A DNA stretch of 64,000 nt from a virus, in the IMG/VR virus record IMGVR_UViG_3300028920_000041, positions 56,931 through 120,930 of that record. One strand, given 5' to 3'. A model generated the notes under the pieces. The model was given only the letters and a program-made list of their open reading frames with translations, was not told where the DNA came from and searched no databases. Made by a program: the position numbers and the translations under genes. The first letter of the stretch is position 1. Each line of letters starts with the position of its first letter. Shown piece after piece: positions 41,790-52,224 of this stretch.

Positions 41790-44746
41790 TGGGTCCGGAA
41801 TTCTTAACACAACTAGAAGCCAGGACAGCGTTAGAGACGCCTCAGATCGTCTTGACGTGGACCTACGATGACGATCTGACCTCCCCACTTTTCGGCGTAC
41901 CCTGGCCCTGGGACGCCATGACGCTCCAGCGCAGCGCTGAGCGCTTCCCAGAGGACGAGACGGAAGGAACCACGGTCCTTTCAGAGAGCCTGTCAGACAG
42001 CCCTACAGAGGCTGTGGGCGATACCTCGGTGGAAGGGTTGACCGAGTACTACTATTCACTTTTCTTGCAATACACAGAGCACAATACAGCAGCAATCAAC
42101 CAAGACCTTGATATTTCCAGGATAGGATCTCAGTTCGGCGCTGTTATCTACGATGAGCGCTTGACTTACACTGAAGGAATAGATGGTGCTTCTAATGCAA
42201 CAGCTATCTTTACATCGGCTGGATCTGAGTTTTTAACCAGCGGAGTACAAGCTGGTTTTATCCTGGAAATCATACAAGGTGCAGGTGCGGATGATGGGTT
42301 CTACATCATTCAATCAGTGGACTCAGAGACTCAGGTAACACTAACCTCTTCTTTAACTCTAACAGATACAAACATTGGATTTGCCATCTACTCACACCAT
42401 GAAAGATATTGGATTGCAGGAGTCAGCTACGACAGAAAGGCTACTCTTTGGAGATATAACACTCACACGGGAATGGTAGATAAGAAAGTAGACCTTTCAG
42501 AGATCTTAGACCTTGACGAATTTGTATCAGCAATGGCTCTTGCAGAGACTATTTCAGGTACGAAGTACTTAGCATTTTTGACTCCAAAACGTTACGTTAA
42601 ACTGCCTGAACCTGCAGACCTTGTTGCAACAGTAGAAAGCTCTGACATCACAACAACGTGGCTCTTAACAGGGATGCCACCGAATCATGTTGTTGCAGGA
42701 GCTTTTTTAGACCTATCTGTATTTCAAGGATCTGATACGGTCTATGTTCTGGACTCAAACAACACAGTAATAAGGCTTTTGACAGAGTCTACAGGCGCTT
42801 CTGCGGGAACCATAGATCTATCTGGTTTAGATGATTCGGACTCTAGCCAACTTCAAGGCCTTGCGCCTGACTACACAAATGACTATTTGCTTATAGGTAA
42901 CAGAAACTATGTTTATTTGGTTGATGAATCACAGACTTCTCCAGACTCTAGTGATGTAGCTTCAATTGTTGTTTTAAGAGAAGACTTTTTAGCGGATATT
43001 GGTCTATATGAGGATGAGTTTACAGGTACTCAGTATATCTGTGTGGCTCACCATGGTGTAGATCAGTTCCGGACGTATGAGATAGAAGAAACAAAAGCAT
43101 ATCTTTGGCAACAACCTTACGTGGCAGACTCTGATTGTGTAGCTTTGTATCATCTTGACGATGAATCTGGGTCTCTAGTTGACGCTACGGCCAATGGTCA
43201 TGATGGTACGAATGGAGGGATGGATTATCAAGCAACAGGTAAGTTCAACTATGGTATTGAGTCTGACAGTGCTACAGATAATGTGGACATAAGTGCTATT
43301 TCAACATCATTTAATGGATCTGAAGGCACTCTTGAGCTTTGGTTTCAAGCCAGTATCGCTACAGTCCTTGACTCTGGAGATAGCACACTCTGTACACTCG
43401 AAGTTGACGCCAACAACAAAGTTACTATAGCGATAGTCTCTGGACAACTGAGCTTCTCTTATGTGGCAGGTGGAACCACTTCGAGTGTTGTTGCTGACCA
43501 TCCATCGGCTGATACTGAGTTTCATCATTATATGATCTCTTGGTCCAGTACTTCAGATGAGGTTAAGGCATTTGTTGATGACAGTCAGTTTGGGACAACT
43601 CAAACAGGTCTCGGTACATGGGCAGGATCTATCGCTACTGCATACATTGGACATAACACACAATCCGCACTTGGTATCTATGATGATGTTCGTATCTCTT
43701 CTGTAGCAAGACAGCGTTACACAACAGTTCAGTCTTATACCTCTGCAAACAAGATGTATGCATTTTCCGGAAGAGATTATGATGCTACTTACGAAGAGGA
43801 CGATCCTCTAGGATTTTACTATAGAGATGAGTTTTTTACAAACAAGTTTATGGGCGGTGATTTCATCATTCGCAATGACTATGAGCCAGAAAAGCTTTAC
43901 CCACAAAACAAAGTCATTGATGACAATGAAGTGATCTTTCGGGGTCCCAGCACGTTGCCCAGCTTAGGCCATACCGGTCGGTTGTCAAGGCTCTTGGGGC
44001 TTTATTTAGACAGGATTGCAGACGCTAGAGAAGAGTGGCTCAAAATCTACGATCGCTATTACACAGACTTTGATAGTATCCAGGCTATTTCTGACCTGCT
44101 AGGTTTACAAGGATTGGATACTCTTAACTGGAACGTTGATAAGCAAAAACGGTTCCTAAGAGTGATGTCTTCTATACTGAAAGCAGGTGGGCGAGCAGTC
44201 TCTTACGATGCATACGCTCATCTCTTAGGGTTTCTTGTTGTTGGAGATCATTTACAGGCCAAGTTTCGATTTGACTCTGTCCATTATAACTCTGTATTTG
44301 ATTCGTTGGTTCAGGCCATTCCGTTTGACACAATGGGGTCGTTTGATACTTATGACGAAAGGTTCCCTTTAGCTCTGCTTCGTTGGAGGATCTATCAGCA
44401 ATCAACAAAGTCATTACTAGGGGCTACCTCGGCTGTAGTTAGCGATAGACTCTTGACAGACGCATCGGCCACGTTTACCAGCACAGCACAAGTCGGCAAT
44501 CTAATCAAAATCTATGATCAGGATTCTACAGGGGATAACGGAAAATATATTATTGAGGAAGTCCATTCAGACACAGAGCTTAAAGTTGATACTGACTGGC
44601 CTGTAGGAGGACTATCAGGATTGACGTACAGTAACAATTGGGAAGTCCCTTATCCAGATCCATGGTCTGATTACTTACTCAATAGATTTGATGAACACCT
44701 TAGCCCAAACTGCATGCGTACAATGCATAGAGACGAAACCGTTTAG
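41789..44746 (+). CDS. Large baseplate/tail protein with gpI-like, LamG-like and beta-module domains
   Basis: 985 residues. It has two copies of the recurring beta module (about 128-210, DDGFYIIQSVDSETQVTL; about 892-960, DNGKYIIEEVHSDTELKV). Residues about 450-650 form a LamG/concanavalin-like domain (YHLDDESGSLVDATANGHDG, GTLELWFQASIATVLDSGD, IYDDVRISSVARQ). Residues about 725-875 resemble tail protein I (SRLLGLYLDRIADAREEWLK, YYTDFDSIQAISDLLGL, LKAGGRAVSYDAYAHLL). So it joins wedge and fibres and may itself bind glycans. Bases 41800-42050 are strikingly GC-rich. Confidence 0.7.
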   Translation: MGPEFLTQLEARTALETPQIVLTWTYDDDLTSPLFGVPWPWDAMTLQRSAERFPEDETEGTTVLSESLSDSPTEAVGDTSVEGLTEYYYSLFLQYTEHNTAAINQDLDISRIGSQFGAVIYDERLTYTEGIDGASNATAIFTSAGSEFLTSGVQAGFILEIIQGAGADDGFYIIQSVDSETQVTLTSSLTLTDTNIGFAIYSHHERYWIAGVSYDRKATLWRYNTHTGMVDKKVDLSEILDLDEFVSAMALAETISGTKYLAFLTPKRYVKLPEPADLVATVESSDITTTWLLTGMPPNHVVAGAFLDLSVFQGSDTVYVLDSNNTVIRLLTESTGASAGTIDLSGLDDSDSSQLQGLAPDYTNDYLLIGNRNYVYLVDESQTSPDSSDVASIVVLREDFLADIGLYEDEFTGTQYICVAHHGVDQFRTYEIEETKAYLWQQPYVADSDCVALYHLDDESGSLVDATANGHDGTNGGMDYQATGKFNYGIESDSATDNVDISAISTSFNGSEGTLELWFQASIATVLDSGDSTLCTLEVDANNKVTIAIVSGQLSFSYVAGGTTSSVVADHPSADTEFHHYMISWSSTSDEVKAFVDDSQFGTTQTGLGTWAGSIATAYIGHNTQSALGIYDDVRISSVARQRYTTVQSYTSANKMYAFSGRDYDATYEEDDPLGFYYRDEFFTNKFMGGDFIIRNDYEPEKLYPQNKVIDDNEVIFRGPSTLPSLGHTGRLSRLLGLYLDRIADAREEWLKIYDRYYTDFDSIQAISDLLGLQGLDTLNWNVDKQKRFLRVMSSILKAGGRAVSYDAYAHLLGFLVVGDHLQAKFRFDSVHYNSVFDSLVQAIPFDTMGSFDTYDERFPLALLRWRIYQQSTKSLLGATSAVVSDRLLTDASATFTSTAQVGNLIKIYDQDSTGDNGKYIIEEVHSDTELKVDTDWPVGGLSGLTYSNNWEVPYPDPWSDYLLNRFDEHLSPNCMRTMHRDETV

Positions 44747-44757
44747 GAGCTTAGCAA

Positions 44758-47700
44758 ATGTCAAGGACACGTTACATTGATTATCGCGCGGAAGACTCGA
44801 CAGAACTCCTAAACAATCAGTACCGAGGGGTATTCGAAGCAGGTGTATACCTAGGGTTCAATGTTTCTACAGGTACAAGCGGCGGTTTTTGGCTAGCATT
44901 CAGTCACGACACAGATCCTGATAACACCGGCGAAGTCTTGGGTGTATTGGTAACTCATGATGGGGTTACGATACAGGAAAACGAAGACCAAGATGATGTT
45001 TGTGTTGGCGCGGCACCTGGCGGATCTGACGAAATCCATTGGGTAGTTGCGTCTTATACGTACAACAAAGCCCTGCCTAATAACGATGTTGTCTATTTTG
45101 TCAAAACGGCTGTAGCTCCTGCAACACCTACTCTGACAGATGATGAAGTACAGCTAGCTGAAATCACCGTTCCTGCAGGATCGATTTCTTATGGCGTAGC
45201 CGGTGTTGATATAAAGACAGTCGCCAAGAAATCCATCTATGACATTAACCTTTACAATCTGTTTTCCAAGTTTGACAAGATCTTAGACCCTGGCATCTAT
45301 GATGGGATGGTGGCCAGTCAAGGAGCTACAGAGCTTCAAGTAAGCCTTTCTTCCGGTGTGTGGATTACTCAGCAAAATGCCCCTATTGTTGAGGCTGCAC
45401 AAGCCGATGTTTTCACATTAACCAACCCTGGAAACGACTCTTATAAGTATGCCTGGATTGTAGGCATGCATAAGAATGAAGACCTAGATCCTCAACCATC
45501 GGTCGATTACCTCCTTGTCCAGGGAACTGCTGTTGCTATTGGTTCTCAAGCAAGCCTTCCTTCAAATTCTGACATTCTAACAGCGGCATCCGCAGTAGAT
45601 GCCAAGTATGATGATAATTCCTATATCAATAAGCTTGGCTATATTCGTATTGAGAACCAAAGTGGTACATATGTCATATCGTACTATCTTGGTGAGACTG
45701 TCTTAGATCAAGAAACGGTTATTGTCTATGGTGCAGAGACTAACTCTCTGAGTAGATCGGGTAAGTACTACGGAGATGAAGGACTCAAGCAAGCTATTGA
45801 AGACATCTATGCTATCAGTAAAGACAGAAGCGATATTCTAAACCAGAAATATACAGTGTTGCTTGATGGTGTGTTCAAGCTTGATGATACCTATTTGACA
45901 ATACCTAGTAACATTCTGCTTAGAGGCTACGGTGCGCCAGCAACCATTGAAAGCGATGAAGGATCAGAGGGTGTTGTTCGTGCAGTTGGCTTTAATGCTA
46001 TTTATAATGCTGCTGATGATACAGTCACACAAACCACTTGGGGTGGGGGTAGTCCACCGTCTGGTTATGTTGCTCGCAATTTTGAGATTGCTTCGACATA
46101 CCGAGTCGGAGAAGACTTAGTAGCACGTAAGCTTAGCATTGGAGATCCTATCATTGCTGTTGATGATGGGACAGCCAACGTCTATCAAGGTACTATCCAG
46201 GGATACGAAACGAGTAGCAACAACTGGACCGTTCGTGTTTATATCTCAGATCAATACAACACAGATGGGAATCCACAAGAGCTAGATTTTACAGTCTACA
46301 AACGAAACTTTGGTTTTGAAAACGTTGATATTGGACGAAAGACCTCGGCAGGTACAGGTGCTTTAGTTATCAACTACGCAGAAGAGATCTATCTTGATAA
46401 AGTTACAGCCAGAAACATAGACTTTCAGCACATATCAACCTCTGTTTTTAGCTCTCTCGAAGTGACAAATGATATTGATGCGTGGGAGTCTTGTGCACAC
46501 AATACATTTGGTATCTTGAAACTTGTGTGTCCCCAGACTTCTTTGACAGTAGGATCTACGACAGACGAACACAACTCTTTTGACTTGATTGATTCTGATG
46601 CAGGTACAGCAGTCCAGACATTGACCTTGCAGGCAGGTATCAACATCTACGGTAAGGTTATCTTGGATGGTGGATCTGGGAGCAAGATAAGCCTTGATTT
46701 AGAGGATTCTATTGTTAAAGAAATAGTGGTTGAAGCTGCAAGTGGTGAAGTGGAAACCACTGGCTCCAACACCTCTATGGGTCTGGTTTCAGCCGCAAGT
46801 ACAGTCACTTTTCTTGCTGGTGCTGGATCTCAAGTCATAGACCTCTTAATAGGTGGTGCAAGTCTTGTAAATAACGGCGATGAAGACAATAAAGTACTGT
46901 CTATGCCTGGTACGACCTACCAAGGCTTTTTAGACCATGCTAACTCTGACAGAAACCTACGCATTATGTCTAATGCTGATCTGTCATGGGATTTAACAAC
47001 AGGTGTTTTTTCCTGGAGTGATGTACTTCGGTTCGATATTCCTTGGACAACAGGTTACTCAGAAATAGCTGCTGGCAGTGCCACTTTGAGTACAGACGGG
47101 GATCGGCTTGTTATTGACGTAGACAGGGATGCTACCGGAGTTTCAGCCGCTACGACTTCAGTGGTCTCTAAGGCAAGTGCAGCAACGAATGCCTGGAAGC
47201 AAGATCTGGTTTTTGTAGCTGTTCGGTATGGCGATACTATCTATCTTTTTGACGGTACTCGAATTGAAGACACACAAACGGTTCAGATAGGATCTACACC
47301 GCCCCCAGATGGCTCTGTTACTCATGCAAAGCTTGGGGGCAGTGCTCTGGCTTTTCACAATGAATTCTTTAGAGACTACATCTCATTAGAGGGTACGACA
47401 GATTGGCCAAGCGAAGCAGTTGTGTTAAACACAGATCTTCGTACCATGACGTATACCATCGGAACAGGTGTCATTCAGTATTCAGATACTATAGACCTTA
47501 GTAATGTTCGTGCTGGCGATATGGTTATTTTGTCCAATAACGCTGAAGACAGTACAGATTGCTGGACACGGGAAGAGATTTACGATGTTGATAACGTCGC
47601 AAACCAGATTACGATCAGCTCTGGCCTAAACTCCCTTGTCGAAGGTGCGGCTACTGTTTGGAATGGTGCTATTGTTCGTGGCGATATGGCTGTTAGTAAC

Positions 47701-50544
47701 TACAGCCTTTCGACAACGGCTTACGACAGAAGTACCGGAAGAGTCACGTTCACTCCAGGCCTCAACTTTTCAGACTACCAGGTCAAAGATGGTTACGTTT
47801 TTGTTGACAACGCAGGTAAGAAACATGTGATTCGGGATCATGACACAACGGGTAATGGTACTTGGGTTGATATTGGTGTCCACAAACGGGATGTCAGTGT
47901 CGGAGTACCTGCAGACTCTTCTTATGGCTCTATTCGAGTGAACAATAACCCCCATGGTATCAACACAGCAGATCTCAGAGCAAGCTCTGGCATGGAGTTT
48001 ATCCCCATTGATTGGTTTGGTCAAAAGGACAGAGTTGATGACTCAGATTTAACTCTGTTTGTAGATACGGACGAAGCGACACAGTGGTACTATCCGGAGC
48101 CACGTGACGATCGCGTTCGTGTATCAATGGATTGCCAAGCTCGGGGGACAAAGAGGCAGTCTGCCGGACATGAAAGTGCCACACCGGACGAGACTTCGGT
48201 TCAAGCCTTGTCCCAGCATTTTTATGATGTAGACGTTACAGCCGTGTGTACTGGCGCAATGCTTGTGGTTGAGCATATAAGCGGAGTGTCTTCAGCGGTA
48301 CCTGTTTATGTTGACGGAGATGTACTTCAGTATAACGCTCGTTATTCTGGATCTGACGAGTGTGCAAATACCTATACTCCTTTAAGACACTTCCATTCAA
48401 ATGGAATTATACAGTACAGAACCCATAGGCTCCCTTTAGGTGTTCACAACATTCGTTGGAGGATACCTCAAGACTTTATTAACGGAAAGAATCCTGTGTC
48501 TGTAAGAGGTATCGTTCTTTTCACAGCGCCAGGCTCAGATGATGAAAAGCTTGTGTGTTCTCCGGGAACATTGGTCAGAGATGGTGGTGTGACAACGATT
48601 TCAGATCCGGAGATTGTGGACCTTCCATCTTCTACAGAAGATTTAGACAAAGGTGGCAGGTCTGTCCTTTATCTCAATACGTCTGATGCTCTTGCGTGGG
48701 CGAGCCAATGGGTAAGAGGCTTTTCTGGTACAGGCACTACAGCAAGCGGCCCGGATATTGTCTCTGTGTCAAATCCCGATGCGTGGCGCATAGGAGACTT
48801 GATGCTTTTGAGTAATGGGACAACACGCTACATTCATGTGGTGACAGTCATTTCAGGATCTACAATCACAGTATCTCCAAACGCAGCATTTACTCAAGCT
48901 GGAGCAACACTAAGATACTATGGTCATGTTCCGTATGACTCTGCTAATGATAGGTATGATCGTCCAGAAGAAGAAGTAACAGCACAGTTTAACTTCGCTG
49001 AGTTTGCCTGTGGTGGCTCTGCAGGAGATCATCGCGGGTCAGCAATTCACAGATCAAGCGATGTCAGAACAGTAAGCTTAGGTGTCCGTCTTTCAGACCA
49101 TGCAACTATTTTGGAAGGCTCTGTAGGGTTTTCAAACACAACAGCCGATGGGGATACAGATATTGGTCCTTTCGATTGGTTGAAGTGGCCTAATAACGGT
49201 ACACTAAGGCTTAGGTTTATCGGTACAGGTCTGTCTTTAGCTATCAAAGGAACGACAGATCTAGGTATTCGTGTGGACGGTGTGACAACAAACCTGGCAA
49301 CGCTTCAAAGCTCTAGCACACGAAAGGGTGACCGTATTGGCGGGACCTATGTTATAGGGGAACTTCCTTATGGCTACCATTTTGTGGATATCATAGATAC
49401 GTCTGGTGCAGCCGATCAAAGGGTGCAACGTGTAACCATCTTCGGCCCTAAGAAACCAACGCTTCCAGATGGGGCGTTTGAGCTATTGGATACAAACATC
49501 CGTGGAGCAACAGATACAGAGCTTGGTTTTGATGTATTGGACGAAGTTCAACAGGTACAGTTTGGCAATATAAACTACGATGCAGGCGCTATTGTGAGTC
49601 TAGAGATACTGGACTCTTTGAGTGATAGTGCAAGTACATTCAACTCTTCTATTGGCTGCAAGGATTGGAACTGGTCTGCAGCCGGTGCGCCTGCTTCATC
49701 TGAATATGAGTTCATGTTCATAGGAAAAGAATTTACCATTGTTTGGGACACACTAACTTTGGGTGATGTTAACCCTATAGATATCCTTGTCAAAGATCAT
49801 GATGGTGTGTTCAGGGCACCTTCTGCCGTTACGGGCTTTACAGTGACCGGTGTTGATACCGTTTCTAGTACATCTGCTATTGCCGAAAGAGAGACTTGGA
49901 CATTTTCTCAAGGTGGAGTCCATGTCATAAGGATTGCAGCGGGTAACGTTGGAGATCAAGTCTATATGAATAGCGCTGAGTTTGCACCTAAACTCCATAA
50001 CTACAGAACAAAGAAGCCTTACGGGTTTGAGCATTACATGCCATATCAGCACAGCGGTTTAGATGTTCGAAACTTGACACCGATACCGGCGCATCTTATG
50101 CCGGTTCCTCACTATCAACATATCCAGTTTTTTACACAGGCCACGGCTATTACCCAAGATGATCAAGTACCATTTTTCTTTTATTGTCCAGGCGGAATGA
50201 TGGAGATAGGTGTTGCTGGTAAGGTTGATCAGGTTACTTCTGCAACTACATGGTCTGTTCTTATTGATGGTGGCTATTTCGATGATTTCAACTTTGTGCC
50301 TAATACGCTTGATACTATTGGTACAGGTGGAGCAAATTTAGCAGGATCGACACTCCATATAGTTTTACCGCCCGGTATGCATTGGGCAATTTTGATGCCG
50401 ACAATAGAAGCTGGAGCAGACGAATTAGACAATGTTTTTTGGTCTGCTAAGTTCATTCCAAGTGGCCACCCGAACCATCTGTCAAACAGAGGGATCTTGC
50501 CAGCCGTAGGCACGCAGGGACGAAGAATCGAAAGGTCTTATTAG
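44758..50544 (+). CDS. Giant tail fibre protein (1928 residues)
   Basis: The longest gene in the window, after a weak GGAG site. Residues 1-200 look like an attachment domain. About 330-720 have beta-helix character (YTVLLDGVFKLDDTYLTIPS, NILLRGYGAPATIESDEG, SSLEVTNDIDAWESC). About 850-1400 contain beta domains with module-like pieces (VRAGDMVILSNNAEDST, WRIGDLMLLSNGTTRYIHVV). Galactose-binding-like parts (LRLRFIGTGLSLAIKGTTDL, YGYHFVDIIDTSG) follow, and the C-terminus (MMEIGVAGKVDQVTSATTWS) is a compact beta tip. Likely the long fibre or a very long tail appendage that contacts the host first; inferred. Confidence 0.65.
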   Translation: MSRTRYIDYRAEDSTELLNNQYRGVFEAGVYLGFNVSTGTSGGFWLAFSHDTDPDNTGEVLGVLVTHDGVTIQENEDQDDVCVGAAPGGSDEIHWVVASYTYNKALPNNDVVYFVKTAVAPATPTLTDDEVQLAEITVPAGSISYGVAGVDIKTVAKKSIYDINLYNLFSKFDKILDPGIYDGMVASQGATELQVSLSSGVWITQQNAPIVEAAQADVFTLTNPGNDSYKYAWIVGMHKNEDLDPQPSVDYLLVQGTAVAIGSQASLPSNSDILTAASAVDAKYDDNSYINKLGYIRIENQSGTYVISYYLGETVLDQETVIVYGAETNSLSRSGKYYGDEGLKQAIEDIYAISKDRSDILNQKYTVLLDGVFKLDDTYLTIPSNILLRGYGAPATIESDEGSEGVVRAVGFNAIYNAADDTVTQTTWGGGSPPSGYVARNFEIASTYRVGEDLVARKLSIGDPIIAVDDGTANVYQGTIQGYETSSNNWTVRVYISDQYNTDGNPQELDFTVYKRNFGFENVDIGRKTSAGTGALVINYAEEIYLDKVTARNIDFQHISTSVFSSLEVTNDIDAWESCAHNTFGILKLVCPQTSLTVGSTTDEHNSFDLIDSDAGTAVQTLTLQAGINIYGKVILDGGSGSKISLDLEDSIVKEIVVEAASGEVETTGSNTSMGLVSAASTVTFLAGAGSQVIDLLIGGASLVNNGDEDNKVLSMPGTTYQGFLDHANSDRNLRIMSNADLSWDLTTGVFSWSDVLRFDIPWTTGYSEIAAGSATLSTDGDRLVIDVDRDATGVSAATTSVVSKASAATNAWKQDLVFVAVRYGDTIYLFDGTRIEDTQTVQIGSTPPPDGSVTHAKLGGSALAFHNEFFRDYISLEGTTDWPSEAVVLNTDLRTMTYTIGTGVIQYSDTIDLSNVRAGDMVILSNNAEDSTDCWTREEIYDVDNVANQITISSGLNSLVEGAATVWNGAIVRGDMAVSNYSLSTTAYDRSTGRVTFTPGLNFSDYQVKDGYVFVDNAGKKHVIRDHDTTGNGTWVDIGVHKRDVSVGVPADSSYGSIRVNNNPHGINTADLRASSGMEFIPIDWFGQKDRVDDSDLTLFVDTDEATQWYYPEPRDDRVRVSMDCQARGTKRQSAGHESATPDETSVQALSQHFYDVDVTAVCTGAMLVVEHISGVSSAVPVYVDGDVLQYNARYSGSDECANTYTPLRHFHSNGIIQYRTHRLPLGVHNIRWRIPQDFINGKNPVSVRGIVLFTAPGSDDEKLVCSPGTLVRDGGVTTISDPEIVDLPSSTEDLDKGGRSVLYLNTSDALAWASQWVRGFSGTGTTASGPDIVSVSNPDAWRIGDLMLLSNGTTRYIHVVTVISGSTITVSPNAAFTQAGATLRYYGHVPYDSANDRYDRPEEEVTAQFNFAEFACGGSAGDHRGSAIHRSSDVRTVSLGVRLSDHATILEGSVGFSNTTADGDTDIGPFDWLKWPNNGTLRLRFIGTGLSLAIKGTTDLGIRVDGVTTNLATLQSSSTRKGDRIGGTYVIGELPYGYHFVDIIDTSGAADQRVQRVTIFGPKKPTLPDGAFELLDTNIRGATDTELGFDVLDEVQQVQFGNINYDAGAIVSLEILDSLSDSASTFNSSIGCKDWNWSAAGAPASSEYEFMFIGKEFTIVWDTLTLGDVNPIDILVKDHDGVFRAPSAVTGFTVTGVDTVSSTSAIAERETWTFSQGGVHVIRIAAGNVGDQVYMNSAEFAPKLHNYRTKKPYGFEHYMPYQHSGLDVRNLTPIPAHLMPVPHYQHIQFFTQATAITQDDQVPFFFYCPGGMMEIGVAGKVDQVTSATTWSVLIDGGYFDDFNFVPNTLDTIGTGGANLAGSTLHIVLPPGMHWAILMPTIEAGADELDNVFWSAKFIPSGHPNHLSNRGILPAVGTQGRRIERSY

Positions 50545-50554
50545 GAGATTTGTC

Positions 50555-51151
50555 ATGGCTATAGAGAATGCAACAACAACGGTTCTAACGATCAAGTCTG
50601 CGCAGTGTCCCTATAGTCCATGCAAGGGACTTCGTCTCTATTTCTTGCATCCTGATACCGGATATCCAACACCTGTTGATGCAATTGACGTTAATATTGA
50701 TGCAAAACGCGTCAAGAATGCTATTGGTGGTGCCAGAGAAAACGATACGCCCTACAACGTAACAGTTACAAGGCAAAAAGAGCTTATCAACGTAGGTCAA
50801 GAGGATGAACGATATAAAGCTACAGATTCGTTTGTGCTTTCAGGTGAGTCTTTAACAGTAGATGAGCTAGAGGGTAACACTGTAATCTTAGACTTTGAAG
50901 ATCCACGCGGACAGAACAGACGAAAGGTTCGGAGAAAGGTAGCGTCAAACACAGAAGACACACTGACTTTGGTCAAACCTCTTCCTATCCAGATCAATAC
51001 GACGCTTGAAGATGTAAATGTGACTGTCTTGACAAAGCAATCAGACTTGACAAGTAGGAAAATCAAGAGACTAGTCCAGAGAAAGCTTTGGAAAAGATAT
51101 ATCTTCATTTGTGATGAGTGCAATAAGCCCTATTTCGTTGACAAGCCATAG
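50555..51151 (+). CDS. Putative fibre-associated protein with Cys pairs
   Basis: 198 residues after a GGAG site. N-terminal Cys motif (CPYSPCKG) and C-terminal zinc-like pair (FICDECNKPYF). The middle is beta-like (YKATDSFVLSGESLTVDELE, NTVILDFEDPRGQNRRKVRR). Unknown family; between the long fibre and the holin candidate. Could be a fibre chaperone or minor tail protein. Confidence 0.5.
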   Translation: MAIENATTTVLTIKSAQCPYSPCKGLRLYFLHPDTGYPTPVDAIDVNIDAKRVKNAIGGARENDTPYNVTVTRQKELINVGQEDERYKATDSFVLSGESLTVDELEGNTVILDFEDPRGQNRRKVRRKVASNTEDTLTLVKPLPIQINTTLEDVNVTVLTKQSDLTSRKIKRLVQRKLWKRYIFICDECNKPYFVDKP

Positions 51152-51160
51152 GAGAAAGCT

Positions 51161-51706
51161 ATGAAAAAACTTCTACAGATCTTATTGGTCCTGGTTTTGG
51201 CTCTGTCCTACTCGAAAACCGTAGCACAGCCGACTACACAACCTGCTTTGCAGCCAACTACACCAACTTCGCAGCCAGTTACAAAAACAGTCGCTAAGGA
51301 GGCTCCTAAGAAGATTGATACACAAGATCTGCAAGCATGGTGGCAGCATCTGGTGATAACGGTGATCTCCACAACCGGTGCTGTAGCCGTACCTGTACTG
51401 ACTACGCTCCTGATAGTCCTGCTGCGTAGGTGGAATATCAAGCTGGAGTACCAAAAGGCAGAATGGTTTGCTATACAGGGGAAGAACTACGCCGAACAGA
51501 TGGCCCGTAACGTACTGCGCGAGGGTAGGGCAGTGGATACGAGCGAGTCCGCAAAGCTGGCACTGCGGTACTCCCGAGAGCTAGCTACGGGTAAGCTCGC
51601 TCCATGGGCTTCTAAGGAGCTAGCAGGCCTTATCGAGGCCAGACTCGGTGCGGACAATCAGTACAAGCCCAAACCCGAGCCCAAAGACCCTACACAAGGG
51701 GCCTAG
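51161..51706 (+). CDS. Holin candidate (signal-like N-terminus plus one TM)
   Basis: 181 residues after a strong Shine-Dalgarno (AGGAGAAAGCT). The N-terminus MKKLLQILLVLVLALSYSKT is a signal peptide or first TM, followed by Thr/Pro/Gln repeats (QPTTQPALQPTTPTSQP). A second hydrophobic helix lies at about 65-88 (VITVISTTGAVAVPVLTTLL), then a charged helical tail (NIKLEYQKAEWFAIQGKNYA) resembling LL-H-type holins. Located at the head of a lysis-like cluster. The holin role is plausible, not proven. GC-rich in the last 250 bases. Confidence 0.5.
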   Translation: MKKLLQILLVLVLALSYSKTVAQPTTQPALQPTTPTSQPVTKTVAKEAPKKIDTQDLQAWWQHLVITVISTTGAVAVPVLTTLLIVLLRRWNIKLEYQKAEWFAIQGKNYAEQMARNVLREGRAVDTSESAKLALRYSRELATGKLAPWASKELAGLIEARLGADNQYKPKPEPKDPTQGA

Positions 51707-51710
51707 CGTC

Positions 51711-51777
51711 CCTCTCAATCGATTCTGGCCGGTCGGGTAGTCCCTGAGACCGGCTGTAGGCCTCTAAGCGATTCTGG
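51711..51777 (+). repeat. GC-rich hairpin flanked by imperfect direct repeats
   Basis: In the 116-base gap after the holin candidate: a 7-bp perfect stem (GCCGGTC at 51728-51734 with GACCGGC at 51748-51754) with an inner GGG/CCC step. It is flanked by two imperfect 17-18 base direct repeats (CCTCT..A...GATTCTGG at 51711 and 51761). There is no T-run, so a classic terminator is unlikely; it could be an mRNA-stability or processing element, or the scar of an insertion. Confidence 0.4.
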
Positions 51778-51822
51778 GGCCGCTAGGGCGCTGACATCTA
51801 CAAAAACATAAGTGGTGATAAA

Positions 51823-52224
51823 GTGGCTTGGTATGGTTGGTTAATACTAGGGATACTCATAACAACTATCTTTGTGTTGATTCTGATTATCATAAAAAGA
51901 GAGCCCGTGATCGTCCGTGGCTTAACAGATGAAGAAAGACACCTGCTAGCTAAGATAGAAAAAGACAGAGACAAAAGGGCTGCAGAATTTGATGCTCTAA
52001 GGATAGTCAGACTTGAAGAAATCGCTAAGAAGCAAAAAGACAGACTACGAAAACTGGAAATGGCATACCATGCTTCCAAGACACTTATTAGTAAGCAAAA
52101 ACAGAGCCAATTCGAAGAGTATCTTAACGATGCTAGTAGTGCTGGCAGGGAACTTGACACCATCCTTAGCTCCAGCACAACCCGAGAAGATACAATCAGA
52201 CTTGATCAAGAGAGTGAGGCTTAA
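51823..52224 (+). CDS. Inner-membrane coiled-coil protein (i-spanin-like), GTG start
   Basis: 133 residues starting at GTG 51823. One N-terminal TM (WYGWLILGILITTIFVLILI), followed by a long coiled coil with heptads (LLAKIEKDRDKRAAEFDALR and onward), like inner-membrane spanins that bridge the envelope during lysis of Gram-negative hosts. The next gene is nested in its 3' half in another frame, the layout typical of Rz/Rz1 pairs. Proof would require partner testing. Confidence 0.5.
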   Translation: MAWYGWLILGILITTIFVLILIIIKREPVIVRGLTDEERHLLAKIEKDRDKRAAEFDALRIVRLEEIAKKQKDRLRKLEMAYHASKTLISKQKQSQFEEYLNDASSAGRELDTILSSSTTREDTIRLDQESEA